NCBI GenBank assembly: GCA_033807775.1
Contig: CM066324.1
Coordinates: 135,151,501 to 135,215,500, forward strand
Direction: 5' to 3'
DNA: 64,000 bases
From: Saussurea involucrata
Taxonomy: Eukaryota > Streptophyta > Magnoliopsida > Asterales > Asteraceae
Shown: piece after piece, positions 11,383-25,187 of the stretch
Numbering within the stretch: the first letter of the stretch is position 1
How the letters are laid out: each line of letters opens with the position of its first letter
Position numbers and translations under genes: made by a program
Notes under the pieces: generated by a model
What the model was told of the DNA's origin: nothing
What the model saw: the letters and a program-made list of their open reading frames with translations, nothing else
The model's database searches: none

Positions 11383-14300
11383 TTATCTTCCCCTTAAAAG
11401 AATTATGTCCCGGAATTCGGTTAAGCGAAAAGGTATAAATACTTAGTTTTCACTACTACCTCAAATTCAATCAAAACCAAATATTCTATTATCTTAAAAT
11501 AAGATCATCCCTCCATTCTCTTTTCCACTTAGAGTCAAACTATTAACCTTTTGATGAACAAGTATACTATTCTCAATATTACCAAAACACCAATAATTTT
11601 AATTCCACACAAAAATTCCACCCTTTTTAAAACAATGATAACCACCAACTTATTAATACTAACCACACTTTACACACATCATCCGCAATTTACTCAATTA
11701 TTCCATCCCACAAAGTCGATCCCAATTTTAAAATAATCACAATCGAAATTTTCTGCCGAATCACCCAATAATCAAATCCCCCGAATATTCAAAATAACTC
11801 GATAGATCACTTATATCACAAAAAGAAAATAACTTATACCCACATGAAACTAATCCAAATAACACCACATTTTATGCTTACTCGGAACATTTACTACGCT
11901 AATATTACTTTTTACTCCATCAATCTTTCACGACAAACGTCGTGTTCTACACTTTTACAATACTAACTCAAAAACATAAACATACACTTTCTATATAAAA
12001 CTTGCTTAGCAATTACAATCTATTTCTTATACTCTTCCATGAAATAAAATTATACTCAACAAAATCATTTTATATTATGGATAAGTTCCTTTATTTTAAC
12101 AAACCTGTATACCTCATTCTACTATTTCCATTTCTCATGCTAGCATAGCATAACCAAGATAATCACACATCAATACTTAATTACTCTTACCACTAAATCA
12201 CTTATCAAAATCATATTCATACATGCAAGACCAAGTCTAATCAAACGGTTCCACTAAAAGTTACAATAACAATCCAACACTCTAAAAAATAATAACACAC
12301 TACTATCCCATAAATCACAGAATCAACTTGGAGTATCACCTTAACCCGCAGTTAAACTTTTCTCCATAGACTATACACAACTCTATCGTCGCTTCTCTAA
12401 CCCAAAATACGTCTAATACAGACAACACTTTCTTGCATGAATTACACCGATCACGAACCATGGATAACAATTGATCCCCACACTTGCCACAACGTCACTC
12501 TCGCACTACTACCATATCATATCCAATGGTCCTTCATCCTGAGCATTACATTCGACTACTTTCCTCGACTCTCTTCTCAATATAAAACATGTTTCCCCAA
12601 GGACAGCTCACTAGGAGGTGCTCACCTACGAGCTAGCTTTCTTTCACTTCCAAACCAACCGCACACACCCAATTTCAGTGATTACCATACTTAACCAACA
12701 ATTTCACCACACCTCATTCCAGGAACTTAACCGAGTTAATCCGAAATCACACTCAATGCTCGAAGCAACCACACATTTTTCATTTCTCAAACGGTAATAC
12801 TCCACTCCTTAGCTAACCATCTACTGCCACTCCATTCTCTTATTCTCGAATAACAATACTACGCACCACCTTGACATCCCTGCCTTTCCACACATACTTT
12901 TGTCATATCTGAACAACTTATAAACAAAATCCCGAGCAGAGGTTTTCATTTACACTCATCCCATATCATCACTAATCCACCACTTAACTTACAAAAATTC
13001 ATTAATACCACACCTCGCACGCTCATTAATTATAACTGCCACCATCTTATCCACTTCACCCTACACATTTAAACAATACCCTTTTTTTATAGCGTCAACA
13101 ATCACAATGAGTATAATCTTCACAACACACTAAACTGTCGCCTTCATGACCCGGTCAAGACTTCACACACTACCGTTATTCTCCATACATAATCCTCACG
13201 TTCCACACACTACTATTATTCTTTACACTCAGGCCATCACACTTCACACATTAACAAAATCAGAACAACAGTAATTAAGCACACCCATCATACTTCCTAA
13301 CAGAACCCACTTCATCCAAAGCTTCATAACTAATTTATACCCCCACCGTTCTCACTTGAGGAAAAACACAAGACTTTTCATAGTGTAAAAAAACAATCAA
13401 ATTTTCAACCTATCCAGTACCCAGACCCATCGCCGATAATATTACATCAAGTAACGTAACGCTACTTATTACCATTCCACCACAAGGATTTACTTCAACC
13501 CTTTCAAATCTTATCATAAATAAAACCATTCTTACATAACCAAACAATAGTTCAAACAACAATCATACTGACATTCTGAATTCAAAAACTCGACTCCACA
13601 TAAGGGTATTGCACAGTGGTCTCAACTTTTCATCATCTTATTAAGCCATACACGGCATTCATAATTGTTCTCTACTGTGCAACCCAACTCCACACATAGC
13701 AACAACCTCACAACAACATGCAATCAACAATTACGTAGAAATGAACATGTAAACAATTCGCATGCTTATATAAACGTTTTCACATCGCGTAATATAAAAC
13801 CTTTTAAATAATTTAATCCTATCAACATGCTCGTAACCATAATCAGTTATGAAAACCTTTCGTAAAACTTTTCATTCACACAAGGAAGGTAAGGGAACTC
13901 ACCTTAGCCTTAGCACTTCGACACACGCTCCGGGATACACTTTAGTTCAAACCGAATACCTAAATTTGGTGCTACAAAAATGGTGTTAAACCATCTAATT
14001 ACATCCTCAAAACATTCCCAATAATCCCTAGGACCAAACCCCCAATCAACACCTCGATCCTAGACCCGAACGAACGGCGAAACGGGAACAAGGTTTTGGG
14101 AACAGGGCTTAGCGCCCCTAGTGGTGCGCCTCCAGACGCGCATCCAGATGCGCAGAGCACTGGTCTGCCCCCTTCACGAGACTTCTCCCAAAAATCAAGG
14201 GTTTATCATCCTTAAACTTCCCAAATCAGTTCTAAGGCTCCCAAATCGATATTTTTGATACCATAAACATTAAGAACTAATAACCATCATTTTAAACGAC

Positions 14301-15264
14301 ATAAAACTCATCAAATCTATTACTCCAAAACTCAAAAACTCAATCCATGGAAAAATGAAGATCTATCAAGCAAACATGATGAAGCTTCTTACTGATTTGA
14401 TCAAAATTCATAGGGAATCAATCCTAAAATCATTTGCCTTTTTTTCTTATGGATTAAAACTCAACCAACAATTGGATTATCAAATCCCAAACCATAAACT
14501 TGCCTAATCAATTTAGAGAAGAAAAGAAGAAGAAATCAAACTTTGAAGAAGATGACTCATACCATGCTGCAACTCTTCCTTTACACTTCCAATTGAATTT
14601 TCTAACAATTGAAAACTTTAAATCACTCCCACAACAATTCCTTACTTTCATCATAACCTCACTTATTCAAGTATATCAACTTTATCTTCTCATACCGAAT
14701 TACCGAGGATCACTTATCATTACCTAATCAAAAGTTTTAACAAGATCAAGTTCCAACACCATCCTATGCTTACTACTACCTCGAATTCTAACAAGATTAT
14801 CGAAAATAACTTAATAGGCACTCCACACCCATCTATATCGCCAACACAGTTATCAAGTTCTTTTCTAATGCAAATAAGCAACAAAGGAACGAAAACACAA
14901 TTAATTCGGTTTGTACCGAAGTCAAATAGCACTTTAGCACGTGTAGAGTTTATATAAATATACCCGTCTTTGTTTATATCCATACGTCGAGTCCGACTTG
15001 CCACTCTGTCGATTCAATAAGGTTAATATACACATAAGCATATACCCCATATAACAAGGTATTCCAGTTCAAACATGCACCTGTAAGATCACAATTACAC
15101 TGGCCAGGTGTAATCTGAAATTACCTTACATGATGTTCCTTCTACCTTTTATACTTAGCATCCCAAGGTTCTAATATATCAAGGACATCCTACTTCACAT
15201 GCAGTTTAAGTCTAGGTACAAATACTAATACCTAAATCCCTTAAACTAGGGCTCTGATACCATC
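11383..15264 (-). other. Non-coding internal region of element D
   Basis: 3.9 kb between polypurine tract and primer site. All frames are short and lack retrotransposon motifs. The polypurine side (GAATTCCGGGACATAATT, read on the minus strand) and the primer side resemble element E, but the middle does not visibly encode protein. This is a LARD-like (large retrotransposon derivative) structure. Confidence 0.65.
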
Positions 15265-15310
15265 TGTAACGACCCGGTATCCCATAACATACATAATATA
15301 CATCAATTAA
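15265..15310 (-). repeat. Start of the 5' LTR of element D, before the nested insertion
   Basis: Opens TGTAACGACCCGG, identical to 9723 onward. It breaks at the ATTAA target duplication of element E and resumes at 23116. Confidence 0.85.
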
Positions 15311-17018
15311 TGTAACAACCCATATTTAGTAAGTTGAAAGTGTTGTGTCTAAAATGAAAGGAATGAAAGTATGGACCAAGGGACTTATTTGCAATAGGTG
15401 AAAGTTATAAAAAGGGTCCAAAATTCTAGGTTTTGGCTACTGGTCATTTTCTTGGTGTTGGGTGGCGGCTGAGAGGAGATCGGGAGTAGGCAGCGAATTC
15501 GTGAAGACTCCATTTGGTAAGAAAACCTCCAACCAATGTCAATTCTTGCATAGTAATTAGCTAGATAATGTAGAGTCCTAATCATTCCATGTTTTGGGTT
15601 GGGGTTTTAAAGTAAGAACACTCTGATGAATTGTTAACATGTTGATTGGATTGCCAATCGGGTAAAACTAATCGATTAGAGATTTTAGCTGTTAAAGAGT
15701 AGTATGAAACTCATTGGGTAAGGGCATTGGGATAAAATCTCTCTTATTTGAACTGCTTGGGAGAAATTGAGTAATGAAACGTATAGGGTTCGTCCCTGTT
15801 CGCAAGCCCGAAGTACCGGGATTTCGGGGTACCGGGAGCCGGATACCGGGAGTTCGGGTACCGGGAGTTCGGATACCGGGAGTCGGGTACCGGGAGTTCG
15901 GGTACCGGGAGTTCGGATACCGGGAGTCGGGTACCGGGAGTCGGGTACCGGGAGTTCGGATACCGGGAGTCGGGTACGGGAGTCGGGTACCGGGATTTGG
16001 ATCACCTGAACCCCGATTCGGGTTAGACTGACTTGTTCGGATTGGGCCGAGAAGTGCCTTAAGCCCTTTGGACTTAGCATTATGTTGGGCTTAGGGATTT
16101 AAAGTCTAAGTAATATTAAGGGCCTAGTTGTATTTGATAGTTTTAATTATCTAGGTAAGGTCGGGTTAAGAGGAGAACTGAGAGTCAGTAATCGAGTTGC
16201 ATCTAATTGATTTATAAATTAATTATTAGGTGTACTAGCGTAACGAGACAAGAGGCTAAGAAGAAGGTTGCTTTTCAGGTGAGTTCCCTAAACCCCTTTT
16301 TACGCAAAGTGACTAATGTTTTCTTTTACTGATTATGGTTTCTCAAGCATGAAATTTTATAAAAATGGAATGCATGGTTTTCATGAATATACTTCATTTA
16401 TTCAAGAGATGTTTAGCATGACAGGATGTAAATCATGATTTATGAGCAACACATTTTACATGTTTGCATGAACGTATGTGTACACTATGTGGAGTCGGTC
16501 TGCGCTGTGGGATCAGAGAGAGGTTCTCGGGGTCTTAGGACTCTTGGTTATGTACGATAGACCGGTAGGTTGGAATTCGTTTCCTTCTTATTCGGTAGAG
16601 GGGAGTCCGTGGGGACTCCAAGCGGCGAGAAGGGAGTCTGTTGGGGCCCTGATCGCAAGATGATTATGTGATCCACTACACAGTGCAGTACCATGATTGA
16701 TGTTACTTATGGTTTATTGATAAATGATCTTTTTAAATGCTTTTACATGTTGTTTCGGAGGGAATTCACTAGACCTTTTGGTCTAACCCTCGCTTTCAAA
16801 ACTAAACCATTTTCAGGTAAGCAAGTAGAAGAAGGCTCAGGTTAGTGAGCAAGTGCAAGATAGAGCACAGATGCAGCAGTTAGATTATTCTCAGTTGTGT
16901 ATAGGTTGTTTCCGCCAACCCTAGTTTTAGACTGATGTAATGTCATGTTTGGGACCCAGATTTGTAATTATTATGATTTAATGATATTTATGACGTATTG
17001 CGTATTTGGGATGTTACA
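15311..17018 (+). repeat. 5' LTR of element E
   Basis: 1708 bp. A TACCGGGAGT/TCGG repeat cluster lies at 15810-15990, about 500-680 bp from the LTR start. The conserved hairpin box TAGACC-TTTT-GGTCTA is at about 16768. The short frames on both strands across the cluster are repeat artefacts. Confidence 0.88.
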
Positions 17019-17020
17019 AA

Positions 17021-17034
17021 TGGTATCAGAGCCA
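17021..17034 (+). promoter_or_regulatory. Primer-binding site of element E (tRNA-Met)
   Basis: TGGTATCAGAGCCA starts 2 bp after the 5' LTR. Confidence 0.9.
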
Positions 17035-20000
17035 TAGTTTAAGGGATTTAGGTGACCGGACGGGCCTAGACTTAAACTTTGGAGTAGAAATCACAACTGA
17101 GAATAGGAAATGCATTAGGAGGGCACTATTGTAGATACAGAAAATGCGTTAGGAGGACACTATTATAGAGATAGGACTAATGGGGTACTGAGGACTGTCA
17201 TGTAAGGTAAGTTTGAAATTCCACCTGGCCAGTGTAATTACGAACTTACAGGTACATGTATGTGCTTAATCTGCCTTATTATTCCGAAGTGATAGTCAGA
17301 AGATAATGTTTATGTCAGGTTTCTGTAACCTAGAATGTCAGCAAGACCATGATGGGGAAGCATCGTAAGAGATCATTTAAGAGGTGATGTATGTATACAT
17401 CGTAGAGAAGAAATGTTGCATAGAATGTTATGAATTATCTAGAAGTAGCTCTTCGTAGATTCGGAGAGGATAAATGATTGAATTTGAGTAAGACTCCTGT
17501 TTCTGGAAAAATCTCTGTCCTAGAACTCGTGCGATAAGACCAGATAGTTGGTAAGGATTATCAGTGTTGAAATCTTGAATGTATCAATAGAACCCTGACT
17601 TTTTAGTCGAGCTTTTCAAAGGCAGGGTAAACGAAATAAGATACCTATAGTGAAATGAAAGCATGTAGAAGTAGAAAATGAGATAGTGATTAAAACGAAA
17701 TAGTATGAAAGGGTTGAGTAAGTGAGATGTGAAAAGTGTGTTCGGTAAGTTGTGCATGACCGAGAGGGCGACCACTGGTCGCAGGTAAAGTGTCAAGAGT
17801 AAACTGTGGGAGTAAAGAGATTGACCTTAGTTGAGAGAGTAGCCTTCGGTTGCAAGTAGAGTCTCATGCCTGACGTTCTTTGATGTAACATAAAATTTTC
17901 ACGATTTAAGTTAAATGTGTAAACATCAATTTTGATCGGAAATGAGTCAGAATGTGCAAGCGTATGTTTAAAGAAAAGGTTATTTCATTCACATTGCACA
18001 ATGAAATTTTGAGCTTAACGATTTGCAAAGTATTTCGCACTTCCCATGATAAGTTAAATTGTTACAAAAAGGTCGAGAAAACAATTGCTAGCAAAACTTT
18101 AAAAAAAAAATCAAAATGAGTTTTGACCTGTTGATATCATATAAAAGGGTGTGAGAACCGACTGGTTTACTTTGTGTCGGTAATCCCTTTCAGGATTGTG
18201 TCGTATGAAAAGACTTTCATTCAATATAGTACTGTCGTAATAACTTCGTTCGAATTGAGTAAGATTGATATTCACGGAAAGGTGCTTGCAAACGATCCTC
18301 GAATCGTTGTGTAGTGCATTGAAGTTATAAGAATAATGGGGTCATGTGTACCCAAGTTGTTTTCAAATGTGTTTATTTAAAATGATAAAATATACGAAAT
18401 GATTTATTTAATGTGTTGTCCTGCATGGAGGCTATGAACTCACTAGGTCATAGAGTATTACATTTTAAGCTAAGGAAGAACTTCAAGAGTGGGAAAGTGT
18501 CAGTCAAATCAGGAAAGAATGTTGTAGTTTTAATGATTTGTGTTTAAGAGGAAAGGTGAACAGTGGTAGAGTCGGAAGTGGATTATAGTATCGGTTGTAG
18601 GAGGGCTTGCACCCTTGTTCGGTAACTGGAAGTACGGTTGTTAAGGGACGGTTGTGTCCGGAGGAAGGACTTGAAGCCTTCAAGGTGGTGGTTTTAGCAA
18701 CTCGTTATGAGTAGTGTGGTGAGGAAGAATGAAATGTCTATGGCGTGGGAGTATGAGTTTCGAGGTGAGCTTGTAATGTTGATGTTGCGTGAGTAGGTTT
18801 CGAAAAGAGGAAGATAGATCATGAAGTTGATTATGATATGTGGAAGGATTAGGTTCCGTAAGGAACCCCTGTTATAGAATAAGTTACGAAGGTAGTTACA
18901 GGTTGTCAGTTGATGTAGAAGTCGACGGTTGTGTAAGATGGTTGAGGCCGAAGACTTAAACCAGAAGGTTAAAAGTTGATAGAACACCTGGTAGGGGTGC
19001 TAAGAGGATGAGAAGTTATTGTTTTGATTAAGCGTTCTATTTACGAAGTATGGAGGGTTCGTAGAATGATGAGGTATGTAACACGAGCGAAGCAAGTGTG
19101 TAGATTCTATCGTCCAATGAGGGACTGTGTCCAGCTTTTGTAAGGCCTCGGATCGTAAAGAACGAGCAAGAACGATTACATTTGAGCTAATTGGGAACTA
19201 GGGAGTTATAGTTCAGCTAGAGTGAGAAAGGACAAAGTAGCGAGATAGACTCGATCGTGTATGCGAGGAAATGTGAAGGCAAGTTCAAATTGTGTACGAA
19301 TGATCATGAGAGACTTGGTCGGTAGTGCGATGATAGGAGTGGTGGATGTACGAGCGAATAGTAGCTTCAATTGCCAAGATATCTGTGTCAGCCGGTGATG
19401 TAGTAAGGCGATGTTAGAAATATGAAGGATTAGAAGGAAGTCCTTTTGGGATCTCAGGTAGAGTGTACGTTTTGCAATCCCAGTTGTTGAAGTACGTGGT
19501 TTGTAAGTTGGTGTTTATTTTTGACTGTTACCGGAATGGAATGTCGGGGCAGAATTGGGTGATTGCCCAGCTGTGAGACCAAGCTTTGTGGTTATGTATG
19601 TTGTTAAGTATATTCTTGAAGGCAGAGTAAGTTTAAAGAAGATGATGAATAGATTAGTCAAGTTGTAGTATAGTAGATGAGAAATCGTTAAAGAATGAAA
19701 ATTTTTCCTTATGCGTGAGGGAATGATCCTAGAAGGAAATAGTTGGAAATTTTGGTTATGTTTAAGGAACGACATGATGATGATTGGGGGTTGGAGTGGT
19801 AGTATGATCATTAGTTGATTTGGAATGTCATGATAGAGGTATAAGCCTTTGGTTGGCTGATTAAAATTTTATAGATTTATTAAGTAATGACGTTCATTTG
19901 TTATTACGAGACGTGTTACAATCCTTGGGGAAGTGTTATTGGGATTAACACACTGATTGTTAAAGAATTATTTAAGGTAAATCTAAGTAAGAGAGTCGGG

Positions 20001-21241
20001 ATGACAGTATATATACATCTGTCTGATTTTATGATCATGGTGGTTAATCGAAAGAATTGTGGAACCCGAGTTTCGGGTGTGTTCCTGAGTTAATAGATCC
20101 GTTTGTAATAGGGAATCCAAGGGGGTGGATTATTAGAATGAATAGGGGACGTTACTAAGAAACATACTTTGGGGTCATTGGAAGTTTAAAGAGGTTGAGG
20201 GTTGTGTTAGTCAAAATGTGGTGGGATAGATGTGAAATCCTTAAAGAGTGTGAATTGTTGCCTATGTATGAAAGACATGTCTGAGAAGGTAAAAGTTGGA
20301 GATTAAAGAATGTGTAGTGACGTCGAGCACTGGTCTGGTTTCAAGACGGCTTGGTCGAATGCCTTAAGATAAGATCTCGGTGCAACTGTTTGGTTATGTG
20401 AGCAATGAGGAAGCGATACCAGCATGAGGAAAGGTCGGGAGAGAGAGGCAAGTAATGTTTGGTGAGCAATGCTCCACGCTAACGTGGAGAGGTGAAGATA
20501 GCGTGTCGGAATAAGTGAGTAAATTGGAAGTAGTAAACTTGACAGTAATGCCGAAAGGTAAAGGGTTGTGCAGATGGTTATTGATAAGTGTGCGAACCGT
20601 TAGAAAGGATATTGAGGGAGGAAAGTGTGTATGATTGTTGTGTAGGAAGGTAGTGGATAAGGCAGTTGAATGGGTTAAGTTAGGAACTTTGTGAGAAATG
20701 TTTAAACGATCTGGTCGTGCAGTGTTTAAGCTAGTGAGATTAGTATGGCGCGACCATGGTTACTCCTCCCAGTGGAGTGAGGGCAATCGGGGTTATGTTT
20801 CTTGTGACTGAACTAACGTGGCAATCAGCGAGGAATTGATGTGTTTCAGGATAAGTTTAATTTGAGTAAGCGAACACTTCAACGATAGGTTTGGAGGTTT
20901 CTACTCTTAGTTACATACGAGGATGGAATGGCGAAGTAGTGAGGATGTGAGAGAAGTTTGACGAACTGTGGTCTAGGTAGTCCGAGAGAAGGGAATTGTT
21001 ATTTGCATAGGTGTTTGATGAAGGAACTCCGGGTTGTGAGTTGTCGGGATGTACAGAGTTGGCCTCGTGCCAAGCTGTCAAGTGTGTGACTGGTTCTTAG
21101 TAAATGAATCTCGTGCTGTAACGGGGGATCCTGCCAAGTTCCTCCTTATAGGAAGTAAAAGTGTTTGAGAGGCTGTACTAAACCTTCTATCGCTAAGACC
21201 AAGCGATTAGTGACAGTAGTCTACGAGTCAGAGGACCGTAA
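17035..21241 (+). other. Degenerate internal region of element E
   Basis: A Gag-like start survives at about 17338 (ATGTCAGCAAGACC, MSAR, as in element C at 63550) but meets a stop at once. The rest has no frame longer than about 98 codons on either strand and no recognisable pol motif until the relic at 21242. Confidence 0.55.
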
Positions 21242-21400
21242 GAACTGAAGGGAATGCATCCAATGTTTCACGTTTCGATTTTTTTTATGAGGTGGTTGTC
21301 AGCAGTGGCTTTACCTAAGGGAAGTATCAGTATTGCTGTGGGCAGGATACCCACATCTTTTCCTAATAAGGAATTCCGGGGACGGAATTCGTTTAAGGGG
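21242..21400 (+). pseudogene. Relic of the C-terminal end of gypsy integrase
   Basis: In frame from 21245 the translation reads LKGMHPMFHVSIFFMRWL, which matches the region near the C-terminal end of plant gypsy integrases (usual form L-G-H-VFHVS-L). A stop lies immediately upstream, and nothing recognisable as the catalytic core was found. It ends at the polypurine tract. This shows that element E descends from a pol-coding gypsy element. Confidence 0.55.
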
Positions 21401-21407
21401 GGAGTGT

Positions 21408-23115
21408 TGTAACAACCCATATTTAGTAAGTTGAAAGTGTTGTGTCTAAAATGAAAGGAATGAAAGTATGGACCAAGGGACTTATTTGCAATAGGTGAAA
21501 GTTATAAAAAGGGTCCAAAATTCTAGGTTTTGGCTACTGGTCATTTTCTTGGTGTTGGGTGGCGGCTGAGAGGAGATCGGGAGTAGGCAGCGAATTCGTG
21601 AAGACTCCATTTGGTAAGAAAACCTCCAACCAATGTCAATTCTTGCATAGTAATTAGCTAGATAATGTAGAGTCCTAATCATTCCATGTAGTGGGTTGGG
21701 GTTTTAAAGTAAGAACACTCTGATGAATTGTTAACATGTTGATTGGATTGCCAATCGGGTAAAACTAATCGATTAGAGATTTTAGCTGTTAAAGAGTAGT
21801 ATGAAACTCATTGGGTAGGGGCATTGGGATAAAATCTCTCTTATTTGAACTGCTTGGGAGAAATCGAGTAATGAAACGTATAGGGTTCGTCCCTGTTCGC
21901 AAGCCCAAAGTACCGGGATTTCTGGGTACCGGGAGCCGGATACCGGGAGTCGGGTACCGGGAGTTTGGGTACCGAGAGTTCGGATACCGGGAGTCGGGTA
22001 CCGGGAGTTCGGGTACCGGGAGTTCGGATACCGGGAGTCGGGTACCGGGAGTTCGGATACCGGGAGTCGGGTACGGGAGTCGGGTACCGGGTTTTGGATC
22101 ACCGGAACCCCGATTTGGGTTAGACCGACTTGTTCGGATTGGGCCGAGAAGTGCCTTAAGCCCTTTGGACTTAGCTTTATGTTGGGCTTAGGGATTTAAA
22201 GTCTAAGTAATATTAAGGGCCTAGTTGTATTTGATAGTTTTAATTATCTAGGTAAGGTCGGGTTAAGAGGAGAACTGAGAGTCAGTAATCGAGTTGCATC
22301 TAATTGATTTATAAATTAATTATTAGGTGTACTAGCGTAACGAGACAAGAGGCTAAGAAGAAGGTTGCTTTTCAGGTGAGTTCCCTAAACCCCTTTTTAC
22401 GCAAAGTGACTAATGTTTTCTTTTACTGATTATGGTTTCTCAAGCATGAAATGTTATAAAAATGGATTGCATGGTTTTCATGAATATACTTCATTTATTC
22501 AAGAGATGTTTAGCATGACAGGATGTAAATCATGATTTATGAGCAACACATTTTACATGTTTGTATGAACGTATGTGTACACTATGTGGAGTCGGTCTGC
22601 GCTGTGGGATCAGAGAGAGGTTCTCGGGGTCTTAGGACTCTTGGTTATGTACGATAGACCGGTAGGTTGGAATTCGTTTCCTTCTTATTCGGTAGAGGGG
22701 AGTCCGTGGGGACTCCAAGCGGCGAGAAGGGAGTCTGTTGGGGCCCTGATCGCAAGATGATTATGTGATCCACTACACAGTGCAGTACCATGATTGATGT
22801 TACTTATGGTTTATTGATAAATGATCTTTTTAAATGCTTTTACATGTTGTTTCAGAGGGAATTCACTAGACCTTTTGGTCTAACCCTCGCTTTCAAAACT
22901 AAACCATTTTCAGGTAAGCAAGTAGAAGAAGGCTCAGGTTAGTGAGCAAGTGCAAGATAGAGCACAGATGCAGCAGTTAGATTATTCTCAGTTGTGTATA
23001 GGTTGTTTCCGCCAACCCTAGTTTTAGACTGATGTAATGTCATGTTTGGGACCCAGATTTGTAATTATTATGATTTAATGATATTTATGACGTATTGCGT
23101 ATTTGGGATGTTACA
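21408..23115 (+). repeat. 3' LTR of element E
   Basis: Matches 15311-17018 closely. The CCGGGAGT cluster (21910-22090) has a different order of units, as expected for fast repeat turnover. Confidence 0.88.
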
Positions 23116-24686
23116 ATTAACATATTATACATAACGTCGTTACTTTCATAAATAAATACATAATAATTCACATTTGGTCCCAATGTCTCAAAACTATACA
23201 ATACAAAAGAAATGTAAACATATCCTAATCTTCGTCAGCTAGCAACTGCCTCCTATGCTTTATTCTTCCCTTTGCTAACAAAAGATCCTTGACCTGGAAT
23301 ACATATTTTTGAAAGGAAAATGAGGGTTAGACCTAAAGGTCTAGTGAGATAATCCCTGTCAGTTTAGAAACCCTTTTTTATAAAATACACATATACCACA
23401 ATTATTAACTACCAAGCAAGACTCGTGCATCGTGCTCAACTCCTCATCCTCTTTCTCATTCTCCTTCCCATGGCCATATTAGTTGGTTGCGAGCCAACAA
23501 CACCGCTGTACGACAACTACATCACCGATGTACAACAACTACATCAACACCGCTGTACAACAACTACAGCAAACACCTCCGCCGACTATAGTTTTGGCTA
23601 ACATATATTCGTGTAGTGTAATGCACAGATAAATACAATATATATGTACCAATATATCATATTGTCATTTATAAACCTTTCATTACATTTCAATCACATA
23701 TCCATCTCAACCATAAACACATAATCACACCATATATCACGTATCCAATCCATACATATCCATCTCATATATATATCACATATATATGCATCCCAGTTGA
23801 AAACGTTTTAAAAGTAAAACTCACCTCGATCGCTTATCCATAAACACTTCCAAGCCTTTCTCCAAAAGATTCAGTCTTTCAATCCAAATCCACAGAATCT
23901 GAAACGGATTAAATACAAATATCCCCTTACCAATTGAACACATGAACTCTAGATATATCTACCTAACTCTCACCATCAAAACAACCAAACAGCTATGGTT
24001 CCCGGACAGCTCAACTTTTCCGGACAGCATCACTAACCCGGATAACATGAATTATCCGGACAACACAGACCAATCCGGACAACTTTTCTGGACAACACAA
24101 CTAACCCGGATAACCCAACTTTTCCGGACAGCATACGGAATCCGGACACCAAAGTAATCCGGATGCCATCCGGTATCTAAATCATCCGGAAACCATCAAA
24201 CAAATCATCCGGACACTATCAACAAAATACCCGGACACCACCAAAGAACTACCCGGACACATTCATACTGTGTCCAGAAACCTCTATCGGTTTGGTCCTT
24301 TTTACCCAGAAATCCGACTGAATCAACCTCAGATGTGTATTTAACTATTCTAATCCGATAGAAACCTTTTAATACCAATTACAAACATAAAATACAAAGA
24401 TACATACCTCAGATTCACTTCCAAGCATACCAATTGAAGCCTTAACCTAGCTTTTCTTCTTTTCTCCTTCTTGCCTCCAAACACACACACACATTATACT
24501 AAATATCTGATGTTTCTGAGTTGTGAACAATATCTGAAGTCTAAGATGATAATATCAAACTTAATTTACCACTTTGGTCCTTGGACTTCTCAATAATAAC
24601 CTAACCACCCTTAACTTCTAATTTAACCCAATCTTACCCTAAAATCCAACTTTAAAGTTAATTTAACTTAACGGAAAGGGGATTTT
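23116..24686 (-). repeat. Remainder of the 5' LTR of element D, outer end truncated
   Basis: Continues the LTR begun at 15265 after the nested element. Matches 9769-11354 closely, then departs at about 24686, where unrelated sequence starts. The last ~28 bp including the terminal CCCCGGGTATTACA side are missing. Confidence 0.8.
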
Positions 24687-25187
24687 GTTCTACACTGCTA
24701 GAACAATTTATGGCTTCAGAAAACTAGCCAAAAGCTTTTAAATATAATGTTAATAATGGTCGTTTACCGAACATTTACTAGCAAAAGAAATTACTGGTAC
24801 TTACCTTATCATATAACATTCTCGCCTATCAAAATGGATTGATGGTAAATGTCTTAAACCTGGTAAGTGTATATCGTGCAAGAGTATTTTTCCCTGGCTT
24901 ACCGGGTAAGATTCTTAGTCTTTGTCATGCTTAAATCGTTAAGGTAAGTGATATTGGTAAGCACTTACTCGATAAGCGTTTAGTAAACAACATTAAATAC
25001 GGTGGATCCACATATTCTCACGGTTACTAGTTAGCGTTTTGATAAGGGTGTTGCTATATGCACTGTTATTTATGTCGGAATAGATAAAATCATACATTGA
25101 AATTTGAAAATATAAAAAGTAAGTCTTGATGTTGATGCATGTGTGTGGTGAGGAAATTAATCGGTAGGGGTGCATTTAGCTATATAT
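24687..25187. mobile_element. AT-rich DNA containing a probable hAT-like MITE (about 24748-24995)
   Basis: AATGGTCGTTTACCGAAC near 24755 is an imperfect inverted match to GCGTTTAGTAAACAACATT near 24977. Inside are paired GTAAG/CTTAC and TTACCGGGTAAG motifs. The same terminal pattern occurs at 61248. I could not fix a target duplication. Confidence 0.4.

Larger units (their letters stand above)
15311..23115 (+). mobile_element. Gypsy element E, young and non-autonomous
   Basis: Two LTRs of 1708 bp (15311-17018, 21408-23115) start TGTAACAACCC and end GGGATGTTACA. The target duplication ATTAA is at 15306-15310 and 23116-23120. The primer site TGGTATCAGAGCCA is at 17021-17034 and the polypurine tract AAGGGGGGAG just before 21405. 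The 4.4 kb interior has no intact frame. The LTRs differ by roughly twenty substitutions plus repeat-unit changes by eye, so insertion is recent compared with the decay of the interior. Confidence 0.88.
9723..24686 (-). mobile_element. Gypsy element D, non-autonomous, minus strand, carrying nested element E
   Basis: LTR copies lie at 9723-11382 and at 15265-15310 plus 23116-24686 (split by E). In minus orientation the LTR starts TGTAATACCCC and ends CGTTACA. The primer site (reverse complement of TGGTATCAGAGC) is at 15251-15262 and the polypurine tract at 11383-11398. The internal 3.9 kb has no gag or pol frame. The second copy lacks its outermost ~28 bp, so no target duplication can be read on that side and a deletion has removed the junction with the Copia element. 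The leader after the primer site is related to elements E and C (CACCTGGCCAGTGTAATT). Confidence 0.8.

Noticed and set aside
12437..12694. 85-codon frame in element D interior
   Set aside because: No family resemblance and antisense to the element; nothing indicates coding use.
15685..16080. Proline- and Ser/Thr-rich repetitive protein (VPDSR/TRLPVSE-like repeats)
   Set aside because: It is the translation of the CCGGGAGT minisatellite in the LTR of element E; it reads open on both strands because the repeat has no stop codons.
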